Source: Ligula intestinalis
Taxonomy: Eukaryota; Platyhelminthes; Cestoda; Diphyllobothriidea; Diphyllobothriidae
Length of the DNA stretch: 64,000 bases
Direction: 5' to 3'
Assembly (NCBI GenBank): GCA_036362985.1
Contig: JAYGXS010000010.1
Span: 3,462,472 to 3,526,471, forward strand
Notes under the pieces: generated by a model
Told to the model about the DNA's origin: nothing
Database searches by the model: none
Seen by the model: the letters and a program-made list of their open reading frames with translations, nothing else
In this document: positions 50,252-62,780 of the stretch, piece by piece
How the letters are laid out: every line of letters begins with the position of its first letter
Numbering within the stretch: the stretch's first letter is position 1
Program-made: the position numbers and the translations under genes

Positions 50252-51880
50252 AAGTGTAAATATCCGCTGTGTAAATACATCCCCCTCACAACATTTTATC
50301 CACCTAAGCAACACTGATCTCTTTACTGCTTGCAGGGGGGGAGGGGTATATGGAGAGCAGGTGATCGCCAACAGGTGTCTAAAAGTATTACCACATTTGC
50401 TAAAACGAATAAGCTCCTCCACCTGCAGACGAAACGCATACTAGTTGTAAGACTCAAGCAAAATCTAGGCTAAACTATCCGATTTCCGAGCGCTTCTCTG
50501 ACAATGCCGTTTTAACCGAAAAGGCGCGTTTTCTTGCTCCTTTTCTGGAATCTTAATTAAGAATTTAACTACTCTGTATCGGAACCCCCTGAAGCCAGGT
50601 CTTATCTCCTATTTCGGTTAACCCTGACTTGGCGAGGTCAGCTGTCTCTGGTCAACCACCCAACTGGGCTATTTGCATTTGTTCCGCTTTATGACAAAGA
50701 AAAGTTCGCTAGGTTTACCCTACAGTGACTGGCTGCTTCCAAGAACGCAGCCAATGTCTTCTCATTGTACGCTTAAATGTTTTAGATACCAGCCGTACTA
50801 ATTAATTCATTCAATACTTGCAATTGCTCATCTAGTGCAGGCGATTGTAAATAAACCGACTAGTTGCTCATTACACCATGTTACTAATTGAAGCACTTAC
50901 ACAATAAATATCGTAGCATGCTGTTGTAGATTATCGCGTGTTTCCGACATAGGACCTCTTCCAATTTAAATAATACGTTTTAGGCTACAGTTGGTGTTAA
51001 AATTTTTGGGGGTTGTGATTGCACCTTCTGTCAGCTTGAGGTTACGCCGGCGGATCATCATGCCATAAGATGCTTTATGTCGGACAGGCGACGCCTCGGC
51101 GGGTCATTATCTTTTTCCCATCACTGGATGGTGGCCTTTCATGTGCCCCCAAAATGTTTCTTGTAAGATCCCTCAATATCACAAAATTACATTAGCTTGA
51201 TTTAACTGAATATTTAAACACGAAAGTGTGTTCTGGTTTTGCAGTTAAAATTGGTGATGGCAGCAGTCAACTGCCACTAAGCTCCACAGCCTTCCATTCA
51301 TCTGTTGCAATTCTCAAATTCACTACGCCACCGTAATAAGATCAGCGCACGAAGCCCATAGTCGTCTACTGAATCTGTTGGAGCCAGGTCTCGGAGATTT
51401 TTTCGTAAAAATTGCAAGAGTAAAAATTACCTGCATGAGTGGAAGTGGGTATATGAAAAATATGAATCCGCTATCGCCGGGAAGTAGATGTAAGACCACA
51501 CAACAATTCTGCTCGCAACAGTATCTGTTTTCTTCAGTCGCCACAGAAAGGCCGTGAATTCGACTTTGCTAGCTTGCGGATAGTGTTTTAAGTCAACAAT
51601 AAGAAGGACCAGGAACTGCTAGAGTACCAACACTTCGCAAGCACTAAGCATGTGAAGAGAATCGCTTCCTTGTTAAAATCTATATGTCTCTGACTGTGTG
51701 GTGAGTGAGCCAGAACGAAACCATTCCTGCGAACTGGACTTTGGCAATCCGTACCTCGCTTTTTAATTATATCTTATGAAGCACGAAAAGTGCCGTGGCG
51801 TAAGTTCATTAGTACTTCCGTGATGGTCTTCGAATTAAATTCAACAATTTTGTCCAGAATTTGGCGGGTTACCCGGAAAA
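50252..51880. other. No feature seen
   Basis: No second gene, RNA or repeat could be recognised between POLR2D and the RTE-like LINE. Confidence 0.35.
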
Positions 51881-53705
51881 GGAGGGTTACCCGTTAGCCA
51901 AGCTGCAGACTACCTGGCGCGTCCACGGGTGGCGCGGCCTTCAATGAAGGTTAGTTGCGAATTAGCAGTCGCTGACGCAGCAGCGACAGTGTTACCAGGG
52001 CGCGGTGGGCTGAGGTCTGGCGCACCGACTACTTTATAAAATGCCTCAAGGCCCAATGACGACACTGTTACATGGCGAGCGGGAACCGCCATTAAATAGG
52101 TTTGCTTGCCACCAACACCACTGCCTTGTGGTTAGGTTTTTGAGCCAAAGTGCTAGAGGAGACAACCTCGAACAAAGAATCCGAGCGGCCGTCGGTGACC
52201 CACCTGTATTCAAAAATCCCAAGAAACCTCATGACATGTTTACTTACGATACTACGACCAATGCTACGGCGTCCGCGGCAACCGACGCGCTCCGCAACCC
52301 TTGTCCGGTGGTTCGGGCGAAAAATATGCAAGCTGGACTGCTAAACAAAGAACGGACTCTTGGTATTGGATGCTGGAATGTGCGAACATTTCTGGAACCT
52401 GGTACTCAAAGTCTGACAGCGCAGTCTCCATGAATATCACATAGATGTTTGTTGCCTGTCTGAAGTCCGACTCCCCGATTCAGGCCCCCGAGAAATCAAA
52501 ATCCCGGGGGTCGATTCCTATCTCGCCTTGTATTGCAGTGGTCCGAGTGACTCATCTGGTAGACACGGTGTGGCTGTTGCCCTCTCGGAAGAAGCTAACC
52601 GTGCACTACTGGCATGGGAATCAGTCAACGATCGAATGGCCTATGTCCGACTAAAAAGCCATTTTACGAACATCTCGGTCATATCTGTGTATGCACGTAC
52701 GTCGGCGGCTGAACAGCAAGAGAAAGACTATTTCTACTCGCAGCTGCAGGAGCTAGTCAAACAACTCTCTTGCCGAGATCTGCTAATTGCTGTCGGGGAC
52801 TAGAATGGCCGGACTGGGCCCGGTGACCTGACAAACAGCCACCTTCTTGGTCGTTTTGGGCTTGGCTCTCGAACGGACAATGGGGAGAGGATGCTGCAGT
52901 TTGCCGAACATAACCGACTGTTTGCTACCAACACATGCGTTCAGCATCATCACAAACATCTACTGACTTGTTATTCGAACGATGGCCGTACCGCCAGTCA
53001 TATAGATTACATTCTAGTTGGTTCATGGTTTCGCAGCTGGGTCCACGATAGCAGGTCGATGCGAGGTGCCGAAACTGGTAACGTCCACGGGTCTGACGAT
53101 GCTCTCGTTCGCACGCGCCTGAAGGTTCACCTCTCATCTGTGCCCAAACGCCTTGATGTCGCAAAGCTCCGGCAAACTAACACTACCGAGGCTTTGAGCA
53201 CAGAAATCCGGTCCCGTCTTACGACCCAGGCTGACAGCGAAGGCAGTAGCAAGTGGCCATCACTGAAGACATCCGTCTATGGGGCAGTAAAAAAATTCTC
53301 GCCTGCGCTCAGCGGCGCCGCAGTGACTGGATCATCGGAAGAACCCTGCAGCTGTCGGACGAGACGACTCGAGCCAGGTCCCGCCACGATGCCTCCTTCC
53401 GCCAACTTCGAAAGCTGACAGCAAAGTCGGCTAGAGATGACCGGCAGAAATACTGGTCCAAAACGGCAAATTCTATAGAGCAGGCCTCAAATGTTGGTGA
53501 CACTCGAAAACTGTATCAAATCATCCGAAAGGTTAGAAGTAAGCCGCCGACATTCTGTGATTCTGTTCGCGATGTGAATGGAGGATTTATTGCTGACAAC
53601 TCGGCCAAGGTCGATCGCTGGCGTGAACACCTTGCGCACCTACTCAACTTTGACGAACAACCCATCACACCCTCCCTCTCCTCCACAGCGGAGTTTCAAC
53701 CCTAG
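51880..53705 (+). pseudogene. RTE-like LINE, 5' half with apurinic endonuclease
   Basis: The frame reads TLGIGCWNVRTFLEPGTQSL, CCLSEVRLPDSGP and SGPSDSSGRHGVAVALSEEA, then AYVRLKSHFTNISVISVYAR and DLLIAVGD. A stop at 52801-52803 follows where GDWNGRTG is expected (NGRTG resumes after it). Next come HLLGRFGLGSRTDNGERMLQ, TCYSNDGRTASHIDYILVGS and HGSDDALV, where the family ends in SDH. Two catalytic-region residues are therefore damaged. A linker with KYWSKTANSIEQASNVGDTR and VDRWREHLAHLLNFDEQP follows, and the copy stops before the RT palm. Frame changes occur near 52430, 52800 and 53260. Confidence 0.85.
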
Positions 53706-54516
53706 CTCGATACATGCTGTCGATCGTAGAGGCGTATTCAGGACATTCAGTGTTTTTACCACGCAGTCCCCTGTTAATCACTGAACATCTAGCGTTAAGT
53801 CGCTGAATCTGACCGAGCAGTATACGCAGCGACTTCTCTCGTTTCATTTTTTAAATTTTTATCTCTCCAGTAAGTTGGAGCATCCTCCTTCATGCTTCTA
53901 GCTGTGTCATACAAGAGTAATTAGTTACGAGGGGAATTTTATCATTAGATACTGTTCAAATGCACAAAAAACTTTCTGGGGTTACTCTGCTTTTTTTTCA
54001 ATTTCGAGGGTCTTCACCGAATTCAGAAAATGTATCATGCCATCCTGTATGCTTGTGCGTATTTCCTGAAAAGCAGTTAGTGTAGTAAGTCATGTAAGGC
54101 AATCACAGGGTGTTAGTTCGCCGGAAAGAGCCAAACTCTTCTTACCAATCCTACTCTGTCTTTCGAGTCTATCTAATAGTACTTCCGGTTATAAACTAGC
54201 TGCCTCCACGAAGTCATGAGGTAAAGTTGTTTTGCTGTTGCCGCTGCCTCGGATAGTTTTGTTAAGGCTTCCGGCGCAGGAATATGCTGCAGTCCGAGGA
54301 TTTCGACCAAGTTTCTACACGTCCGTCTGGGAGTAGCTACATTCTAAAAGAAACGGAAGCGTGGGCTCGTCTAGCACAACTAACTGCGTCCACCGATGAG
54401 TTGTGGGAAAGTGCAGTATTCGGCTGATCACGTGAAACGTGTTTTCGGTTAAAAAGGATAACTTAAGTAGGCCCCTTGTATCGCCCATTGTTTAGCAAAC
54501 AGACACACTACTCCCT
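53706..54516. other. Sequence between the two RTE copies
   Basis: No coding similarity. It separates the two copies, which overlap in the linker region of the element. Confidence 0.4.
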
Positions 54517-56060
54517 CGATCGGTACATGCTATCAAAACTGATAACGCCCACGGGTCTGACCATGTTCTCGTCCGCACGCGGCTTAAAGTTCACCCTCCA
54601 CCTACGCTCAAAATACCATATGTGAGATGCCTTACTGTCGCAAACATCCGACAGCCAAATACTGCCGAAGCCTTGAGCACAGAAATCTGGTTCCGTTTTA
54701 CGACCCGAGCTGACGGAGAAAAAAGGGGCTAATGGTCATTGCTGAGGACATCCGCCTATGAGAAAGCTGAGAACATTATTGGATTCACGCAGCGGTGCCG
54801 TAGTGACTGGATCAGTGGAAGAACTATGCGATTGTTTGCCCAGACGGCTGAACGCATGTCTCGCAACGATGTTTCCTTCGGCTAACTCTAGAAGATGACA
54901 GTAAAAGTGGCTAAGAATGACCGGCAGAAATGTCGATCCGAAACCACGACCCCCATGGAGCAGGCCTCAATCGTTGATGAGACCTGACAACTAGCAAATT
55001 ATCCGCCAAGTGAATGACAAGCCCTCGATATTTAGTGACTCTTTTCGCAATGCAAATGGCGCTTTACTGTTGACAACTCCATCAAAGTCGATCGCTGGTG
55101 TGGGTACTTCGAGAACCTCATGAACTAGCAACCAATCCGATTCTCGCCTTCCCACGCAGCGAATTTTCATTTCTATCTAGCCTATGCAGTGCGTGAGACC
55201 ACATTTCTGAATAAGTTTAACTATGAAGTACAGAGACTGCACATCAACAAGGCATACGGAGAGAACGGTATCTCCATTGAAATATACAAGTCTCGTGTCG
55301 ACACTTAAAGGTCTGGCACCATGAGGTGATTGAGCAAGCATGGGGAGATGAAGTGGTTCTCAATTGCTGGCGTCCGGGTATCCTTGCGAGAACCACGACG
55401 ACATAAGCCGCCTCGACATTGCTGCAGAGGTCGACACTCTTGTCCTTCCCAGACTCTAGGACGGGGTCCGACCAATTGGGAATCCGAGCTGGGTGTTAAC
55501 TAAATATTCATATTGAGGAGCATTCCGAAACTCCTCCATGATTACCAGAAACCGACGGCAGTCTGCTTTCTCAAATTCGCCGCTACGTTCCATTCTGTCC
55601 ATCATGAGTGCCTGTGGTGAATAATGGAACTATATGGAGTAACGACTAAAATTATTGCCATGAGTAAGGCCAACTATTACTCCATCACCGCTGGATTTCC
55701 AGTCCATAATAATCGCTCAACCGTTCAATGCGGATCTAATGTTCTACAAGGCTGCGCCTGGTCGCCTATTCTGTTTAAATACTACCCTTACTGGATTCAC
55801 AGAAGGGTTCACAACTTTTTTGACTATATGGAACTTGCACCCGGAGGCCAACTGACTGAAGCTGAAGATATCGCCTTGTTAGCTTCAAGTTTTGGCGATC
55901 TACAGTTTACTGTGTCACGGATGAGTGAGGCTGCTACTTCGGTCGGCTTACCTAGTAATGCTGGGCAGACTAATTCGTTTCCAAGCTGCTTCCCTGGCCC
56001 ACAGAAGACACCCATGCGGATCAATGGCTGTTAACTTGAAGTCTTTAACTGGTTAAAAAG
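54517..56060 (+). pseudogene. RTE-like LINE, linker and RT remnant
   Basis: Starts DNAHGSDHVLVRTRLKVH, overlapping the 53085 region of the other copy. It continues through VDRWCGYFENLMN, NKAYGENGISIEIYKS, VLQGCAWSPILF, and LTEAEDIALLASSFGDLQFT, where YADD is replaced by EAED, and ends in MRINGC*LEVFNWLKS. Many stops. The 3' end of the element is not clear. Confidence 0.8.
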
Positions 56061-56856
56061 TGCAGCTTGAAAAAAAATTAGTCTTCATAGCGTTTATGGA
56101 TAAACCAACCGAATTTACCTGTGACACCATAGATCGGCAAGGCTTGAAGTTAGCAAGCCGATATAACTAATATAGTCGAGACCAATCAGCCGACGTCCGG
56201 GTGCAAACACAAGACCATCAAAGTCGTATAGAGCATTTCTGACAATCTGGTCAATATCGTACATGAATACAATCAACGATAGTATACACTTTGTCGAACG
56301 TCAGACCGAATACCGAACAGTTGGGAGAGATGGTTATGAACCAGAACTCATATAGTGATGGCTTTTATGACGGTGATAATTTTGACCCTAAAATCAGCAA
56401 GTGCCATCCTCCACCAGAGGGGTTAATGGTGGAAGGAAGCGAACTCAACTGTGCAAAATCAACAAAACAGACGGCCGTCGGCAGCTATGGCGGAATTCGA
56501 CAATGCGCTTCGGTTTGAAGATCTGGTCCGCACATCCATGCTTAGGTGGAATCCGACTTCATTGGATCTTATTCTAGAGTTATGAACAACCTTGAATAAC
56601 CTGGGTGGGATCGATTTCCATTTGTATGCTAACTTTTAGTTGCATATCAATTGATAGCCTTGATGAAACGAAGCAATTCAGAGGACTTTCCCTAAAGGTT
56701 TTTGTATTTCGCAAGAACAGAGTGCTCAAATCCAAAGCCGTCCCTTGTCGAGGTGTCTCGAGTAGAAATTATTTTACGCGTTGCACAGGGAAAATAGCAC
56801 CCTAAGAAGCAGTTGAAAAATTTTATTCAGAGAAAGTAAACAAAGGAGGCAAAAAG
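56061..56856. other. No feature seen upstream of the HSBP1 3' end
   Basis: Includes HSBP1 3' UTR on the - strand (just below 56857). No polyadenylation signal could be assigned with confidence. Confidence 0.35.
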
Positions 56857-58254
56857 CTACTCTCCATCTTGGGTATTGAGGATGTCACCGATACTCTTCT
56901 CAAGCTCGTCAATCCGAGAAGACATGTCATCAAGTAAAATTGCAAGCGTTAAGGAAAAAAAGGGAAAAGAAGCATCATGCAACCAATATATAAGCCTGAA
57001 GGCCTAGCACCTTGATTTTCAGAACGCATGGAAAGGTAATGTGTCGGTTGGGAATCAAACCTAGAGAAGATTTATAAACAAGCAAAAATTGTTTTTAGGT
57101 GAACAGTTAAGGGTAAGACCGCTGCACCGGTAGTGCTGTTTTCTTTATTTTTAAGGTTAACTTCGGGGCTTCAGACTACAGCTTTCAGACGAAGGCCTCA
57201 TAAAACAAACAATTAATGAACCTTTCACGGATAAACCAAGAAAAATAAACGGGCTGACGACGCAGCATATGTCCAGAGGGGTCGTCTAGTCTCTTTGTTT
57301 GTCGACACTAGTCCTCAACGTACGCATGGAGGAGATTTTAATTGATCGTAACAGCAACAGCCCCCAATAATTTGAAGTGTAAACTAGAGCTAAGACCTTG
57401 TTCTTTTAATTGAAAGTGGGAAAACTATACATTGATTGAATGCATTTAAAGGATTACGCTCTCGGTTATTTTACTTGAAAAACCCTCATACACCAGTACT
57501 TAAACCCACGGCATCACGTTCGGTCAGTCGCTTCATGTCGTGCATGTAATTCTTATCACTTTGACGTGTTTATGCCTGGGTGACCTACAGCAGCTGCAAA
57601 CTAGCCTGTTCGACAACGTTGCCGAAAAAACTGCAGAAACGATAAATAATTTTAGGACTCGGAAAATTAAGAGAGCGTTTATTGGGAAAGCTGCATCTCG
57701 ATAAATGCCGGGTGGCATGACAACCTACAATGTTATGTATACTTATAGCGAAACCGTCGCCTCCATAACAAGGCTACATGAGAGGTATGTAAATGCCTCA
57801 TCCCGAATAGTACCAACTGTCCTAGGCTTAGCACCAGGTTAGCCTAAAAAACTCAGGCCATGTGGCGTTTCGTAGATAGCCCATATTTTACTATGTAAGA
57901 AACGCAATATGGCTTGAAATGTTTTAGGCTATCTGCACATATATGTACGCGCAGATCACAGGAAAAACTGGAGTCCAACGATCGTCGACGGGAAATCAAC
58001 AAAATCATGAAAAAACTCTTATTCATGTATACACTTAAATGTAGGCTAACATTTTAGTTGTAGAAAGTGAAAAGGATATTTTTCTTCACGAGCTGATCAC
58101 TCATCACTTGGAATTTGTCTTGCATTTGACGTATCATGTTTTGAATCTATTTAGCAAATTATAAAATATTTAGTATATATACGGTTTTTGTAAGTTCTTG
58201 GATATCTTCGGGCTCTGTGTCGCCGGTATTTTCATCTTTTGGTATGGTTGCCAT
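56857..58254 (-). CDS. HSBP1: HSBP1, heat shock factor binding protein 1
   Basis: Three coding exons on the - strand, 58254-58183, 58146-58080 and 56933-56857, give 71 residues (human 76). HSBP1 is a small coiled-coil protein that binds the trimerisation domain of heat shock factor 1 and dampens the heat-shock response. Exon 1 has EPEDIQELTKT, exon 2 IQNMIRQMQDKFQVMSDQLV, and exon 3 [20 protein letters not shown], colinear with human DLTSVVQTLLQQMQDKFQTM and [20 protein letters not shown]. Intron 1 is 36 bases (GTATAT...AAATAG, phase 0). Intron 2 has no usable GT-AG pair. Its AT-AC ends and U12 signals restore Ile in KKIDDMSSR. The ATG at 58254 is set by homology; the frame is open further upstream. 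Confidence 0.93.
56934..58079 (-). other. U12-type AT-AC intron of HSBP1
   Basis: On the - strand the 5' splice site is ATATCCTTTT (from 58079), the branch-point sequence TTCCTTAAC lies at 56956-56948, and the intron ends TTTTAC at 56934, about 14 bases after the branch A. These are the minor-spliceosome consensus signals (ATATCCTT, TTCCTTAAC). The splice is phase 1 and joins A to TT to make ATT (Ile). No AG occurs between the branch region and the exon. 1146 bases. Confidence 0.88.
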
Positions 58255-58640
58255 TAGAAGTAAAATTAGTTTACGTGAGAAACAAAGCAACCTATATACT
58301 GACAGGCGTACATCACAGCACATTAACCTGGGTTTTTCGTGTAGGAAGACGAAACAGATGACATTTAGGTCAGCACAGCAAGTACAGGTTAGGCGGTGAA
58401 ATGGGAATGCGCATTTAGGTACTCTAGTTGTTATACGAAATTGCGTGCGGTGCACATAGAAACCAGATGGATTGCTATGTTTTAAAGGGGCGTCCTAAAT
58501 ATGCTTGTACTTTCTGGACTGACAAGTGACCTTGTGGTAATCGGCGTGTGACTTGATACGACAGGAGGCTGACCGTTCTCTGTAGACGATAACACAGTCA
58601 TTTTCTTCAAAAGTCGATCAAGCTCCACGCCTACACCAGA
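58255..58640. other. Upstream region of HSBP1
   Basis: 5' UTR and presumed promoter on the - strand; no heat-shock element or TATA box could be supported. Bounded upstream by the LINE endonuclease remnant. Confidence 0.35.
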
Positions 58641-59349
58641 CATATCCGCGGCTTTCCATGAATCATGACCAGAACGTGAAGAGGCAGAAGAAATAGCGTT
58701 TTTGCGTAGAAACCGGAGTTCAATATAAAAGAAATGAAATGTACGTAATGATAGAAAAAGGACACCAACGGAGATCTTAATACTGCGATTGTGATGGAAG
58801 GGAGCAGGGCATTTGGGTTAATGTGGAGCATCGCGGATTTAGGTGGACAACAGTTTAAAATCCAGTCGATTTCAGGAAAATTTAAATCTCCAGCAATAAT
58901 TTTAACTTCGAAAGTGGATTCTGAAATAAATTTGAATATCTCACACAGATTTACATCTTCTTCAGATGAAGAGTTAGGAGGATTATATACACATGCGATA
59001 ATCGCCTTTTGCCGGGCGACAGGATAATGGAAGCGAAACAGTAATTTTCAGAGAAGGACGTGCTACTTAAATAAAACGGAAAGTGCCTAAATAACGTTCT
59101 TATATAGAGAAGACAACCACCAACACGCTTATTTATGCGATCATGACGATAGAGTTCATACTCGTCTATGATAAGGGAGGAGTCAGAAATGATTGGATGG
59201 GTCCAAGATTCTGTTATGCATATAACATCGGGTGTCGTCTCAAAAGCAATAGCTCGCAGTTGAGCCATTTGATTTATAACAGATCTGGTATTAAGCACTA
59301 TGACATCTTGTGTGTTTCGAGGGGCAGGACTATGGCTATCGTTATTCAT
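58640..59349 (-). pseudogene. CR1-like LINE endonuclease region
   Basis: On the - strand: VLNTRSVINQMAQLRAIAFE, PDVICITESWTHP, YELYRHDRINKRVGGCLLYI, then after a frame change near 59000 NSSSEEDVNLCEIFKFISES and KIIAGDLNFPEIDWIL. These are the N-terminal and GDFN motifs of an apurinic endonuclease. The copy stops after about 200 codons. The RT that should follow is missing here and lies instead upstream on the - strand at 61480-60686. Confidence 0.8.
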
Positions 59350-60660
59350 AAAAAAGAATTCGGAGGTGGATAGGCAAACTGTAGGCCATTGTTATTTGGG
59401 AAATAAGTGCTGACGGGTATGGAACTATTTGTTTATGGGTAGCCAATAATGGATGGCTGATAAGGTCTGATTTATCGAGGGACTTCACTTTCTGGTATGG
59501 GTAAATGAGGAGAGGATAGACCAAAATAAGCTTCTGGGCCATTTAGTAGGAATGGGGGGAGGGTAGAAGGCATATAGAAGTTTGCGGGTTAGGGTGGATG
59601 AGGGTGGGTAAAGGAACTGAGAGGGGGAAACGGGTATATCAAATTGGTGTTGGGGCCGTTTGCGTGAGGAATATTGGTCCTAATCCGTGAATCTCCTGTA
59701 CGGCAACTCCAATTAGATTTAAAACTATACCAGTTTGGGTTATTGCCGTGCAAATCAATTTTTTCGTGGTTCAGGCCCGAAGTGTTTGATATCGCATTAT
59801 GCGGGGAATTATATGACTAGCTTTTGACGGTATTGGCGACATTATTTATAAGCTTGTTGCAGAGTTAAAGGCAACGGATTTGATCGATTGCTGGACACAG
59901 AATGTATTTAGACTAGTTTTAATCGCAGTAGATGGTGGAGCGGTGGGGCTTGAAGGTCCCGACATCAAGAGGGATGGGCTTACTGGTGCACTGATATGTA
60001 TGGGCCTATGACTAGATATTCGAGAGGCAGGGAAAGCAGGTGTACTGATGGTTAGGGACTATGACTACACATCCGAGGGGCAGGGATAACGGGTGTACCG
60101 ACGTAAGCGGGTGCAGTACCAGATATCCGGGGTGGAGGATTAGCGTGTGCATTGACCCTATCGGAACTGTGACCAGACTTATGAACAGAAGGTGGAGAAC
60201 TCATTGGTCTATTTGACTGGAGAGCCGCATTTCTTCACTGGATTGGTGTACGATCTCGGCAGAGGAAACCTTTAGTCATTTCCAAATATCGAGAAATGTG
60301 ACCTGGTTGTGCAAAGATTGAGTCCATCTCGATCGGTAAAAACAATTTAACTAGTATGGGCGGATTCTTGCTACGCGATTGGAGGCGCTTTGCTTCCGCA
60401 ATTTTGAAGTTGAACCCACCGGAGCATAGAAAATCTCATGCAATATCAAAAGGGCGACTAAGTGTGCAAGCGTTTTGAAGTATTAAGTTATAATTACGCT
60501 TTTGTCTATCAAAAGCTTTCGTGGTTATTAGATGGACGAGGGAGTCTAGCTTTTTGCAGTCTTGGGAATGTACATTGGATAACTGACCTTCAAAGAGGTT
60601 CCCTAGTATTGTCAAAATAGATCCAAACTTCAGCATGAAAGCGAGAATGCTTCGATGTGG
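59350..60660 (-). pseudogene. LINE ORF1-like region
   Basis: Broken - strand frames with VHLITTKAFDRQKRNYNLIL and KRLQSRSKNPPILVKLFLPI, reminiscent of the ORF1 of flatworm CR1-like elements, followed by a proline-rich stretch. No intact domain is left. Confidence 0.5.
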
Positions 60661-60685
60661 AGTTTAGGGGGGGGGGGGTGTGCAA

Positions 60686-61480
60686 TTATCCTGAAGGAAT
60701 TACGAGTGGTATAAGGTCTATCTGAGGGAAAAAGGGCGTTGATCCGTGGAAGGTTAGGGCTAGAATTAACGCAAAAAGGAAGCAGAGGCCCGCTTCAAGT
60801 CTTCTGACCAAAAGAAATGTCATGTTCGCTAACTGACATCTCTCCGTATAAGAAATAGTGGATCGAGGAAGAGAGAATATTTTGCGAGTAAACATCTTCT
60901 GTAAATTTTCAATCTTACCACGGTCAGAAGCATTCATTAGACCAAAGAGGGGACAGCAGTATTTTAGGATGGGTAGAACATACATGCGATCAAGTTTTAA
61001 CTTTATTTCCAGCAGGGAGAAATTATGTGATATAAAACCACATATCTGTGCAGCCTTTGCAGATATTCGATCCGCATGAGGCAACAATGCTAGTTTATTT
61101 GTGCAGCTTAGACATAATAATTTTATGGTGGATCGTTCTAAAAGTGGAGTATTTTGAAAGACTAGGGGACGAGGAAGCTTGGCGTGACCGAAACACATGA
61201 AACTACACTTGGATGGAGAGAGTTCCATCTGCCAGGTAACATCCCAACGTGTGAGTGTAAGCAGGTCCGCGTTCATTTTATCAACGCATATATTGGCCGT
61301 GTCCTTAGAAAATGAGTATATGCATTTGAGGTTATCTGCATAGCTGAGATTGTGCAAATTTTTCAGAACAGTCGACATTTCATTTTTATATCGAATGAAG
61401 AGTAAAGGACCTAATACAGTGCCTTGAAAAACGCACTCGTGATCAGCTAAGCAGTGGAGTAACTGTTACCTAAGAAGACC
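60686..61480 (-). pseudogene. CR1-like LINE RT region
   Basis: On the - strand: GTVLGPLLFIRYKN near 61430, then LSYADNLKCIYSF, where YADD reads YADN, then MNADLLTLTRWDVTWQMELS, AQICGFISHNFSLLEIK and KIENLQKMFTRKIFSLPRST. It is the same family as the + strand copy at 37.9-39.1 kb, but it breaks off about 110 residues before that copy's C-terminus, next to a G/C homopolymer at 60667-60678. Confidence 0.85.
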
Positions 61481-61559
61481 ATCTGGCTGCAGTTAGACAA
61501 GTAGAAACCGATGAAGTCGAGGAGAGGAGCCGGACGCCAATGGCTTTCAGTTTTACTAG

Positions 61560-62330
61560 AAGCCGTCTGTGCGATACCTCAAGGTTAAGTGTTCGCACCG
61601 ACCCTCTTCCTCTTGTTTGTTAATGATTATGTACAGGATTTGGACTGTTAATGTGCCATGTTTGCAGATGATGTAAAATTTATAAGGTCATCAAGAGTGC
61701 TGCCGATTAAGGTGATTTCCAGGAAAATCTTTGTCGATTAAACGATTGGTCACGCAGATGGCTCTTTTCCTGTATTTCAAACAAATACACTCTAGTGCGT
61801 CTGTGGAATCGAAATCCAGTCTTTGATGCGTGATCCTACTATCTGAACAGAAGCCCACTCTACGAGGCAGAAACAGAGAGAGACAGCTCGGCAGCTGGAT
61901 GATTGACAACCCAAAGCCTTCAGCATGTTGCTCTAAGGCAGCTAAAGCTTCAACTTCAGCGTTGCGCAACATCAAGCGAGTGTTCATCGTTTTGGATGCA
62001 CAGTGCTTCTCGAAGATCTTTGGTACCTTCATATGGTCACATATTGAATATGCGATTCAAGGCTGGAGACTGTGAATGCGGCAGGGTTATAACGTTATCG
62101 AAGGGGTGCAGCAGTGGAACACAAAAGTAATAAAAGGCCAAGACGTATCACTACAACTAGTCTCAAGGACATTCCTGCAAAGTGTGCTTGCTCCAAGTAC
62201 GATTGGATGTGAGGAAGTACTTTTTCGCTTACCAGGTCGTGGACACGTGGAATAACATATCTGTGGAGACTTTTAAGTCGCTAGCTGTGGAAACATTCAA
62301 GTACCGAAGTGATATCCATATATTGTAGTA
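61560..62330 (+). pseudogene. CR1-like LINE RT remnant
   Basis: AIPQG, stop, VFAPTLFLLFVND, then MFADDVKFIRSS near 61657-61690 with YADD as FADD. Next QLGSWMIDNPKPSACCSKAA and FSKIFGTFIWSHIEYAIQGW (61890-62075), and KVIKGQDVSL further on. Several stops and frame changes. Related to the fragment at 63250-63990. Confidence 0.7.
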
Positions 62331-62339
62331 AAACGTGAA

Positions 62340-62780
62340 CTATGTGAATAGTTTACCTTAAACTTCTGTCTATATTTACGTGATTGAAATTTTTTACTCT
62401 GTTTCTCATTCTTGAGATTTTGATGCTACAAATATAGAGTTAAAAGGCGCAAGCCAATTTTTTACCTCAAATGTACTGATTAAGTGACTGATATCTGTTT
62501 TAATTTAGCTATTAGGTCCTTCAGCAACCATTTACATTCCTTTCGATGCATAATTATCACTTTTGTTCCCCAATTTGTTGATAGGGTGGTATTTTTCAGT
62601 GTTTCGTTTGCATCTATTTTCCTTTTTCGAAATCTTTGAATGATATGATTACAGCCGTTTATTTGAGAAGCTGCTTACTGATATTCTGGTGCCTATTTCA
62701 CTGCAACCATTTCTTTCGGCTAATATGTAGCCATTTTGAGTTCACATTGTGCGTCATCAATTAGGTAGGTATCGTTCGCA
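62340..62780. other. No feature seen
   Basis: AT-rich; nothing recognised. Confidence 0.35.

Noticed and set aside
58159..58455. 98-codon start for HSBP1 at the upstream ATG
   Set aside because: The extra N-terminal residues are not in the family; the ATG at 58254 gives the expected length. The frame also reads through intron 1.
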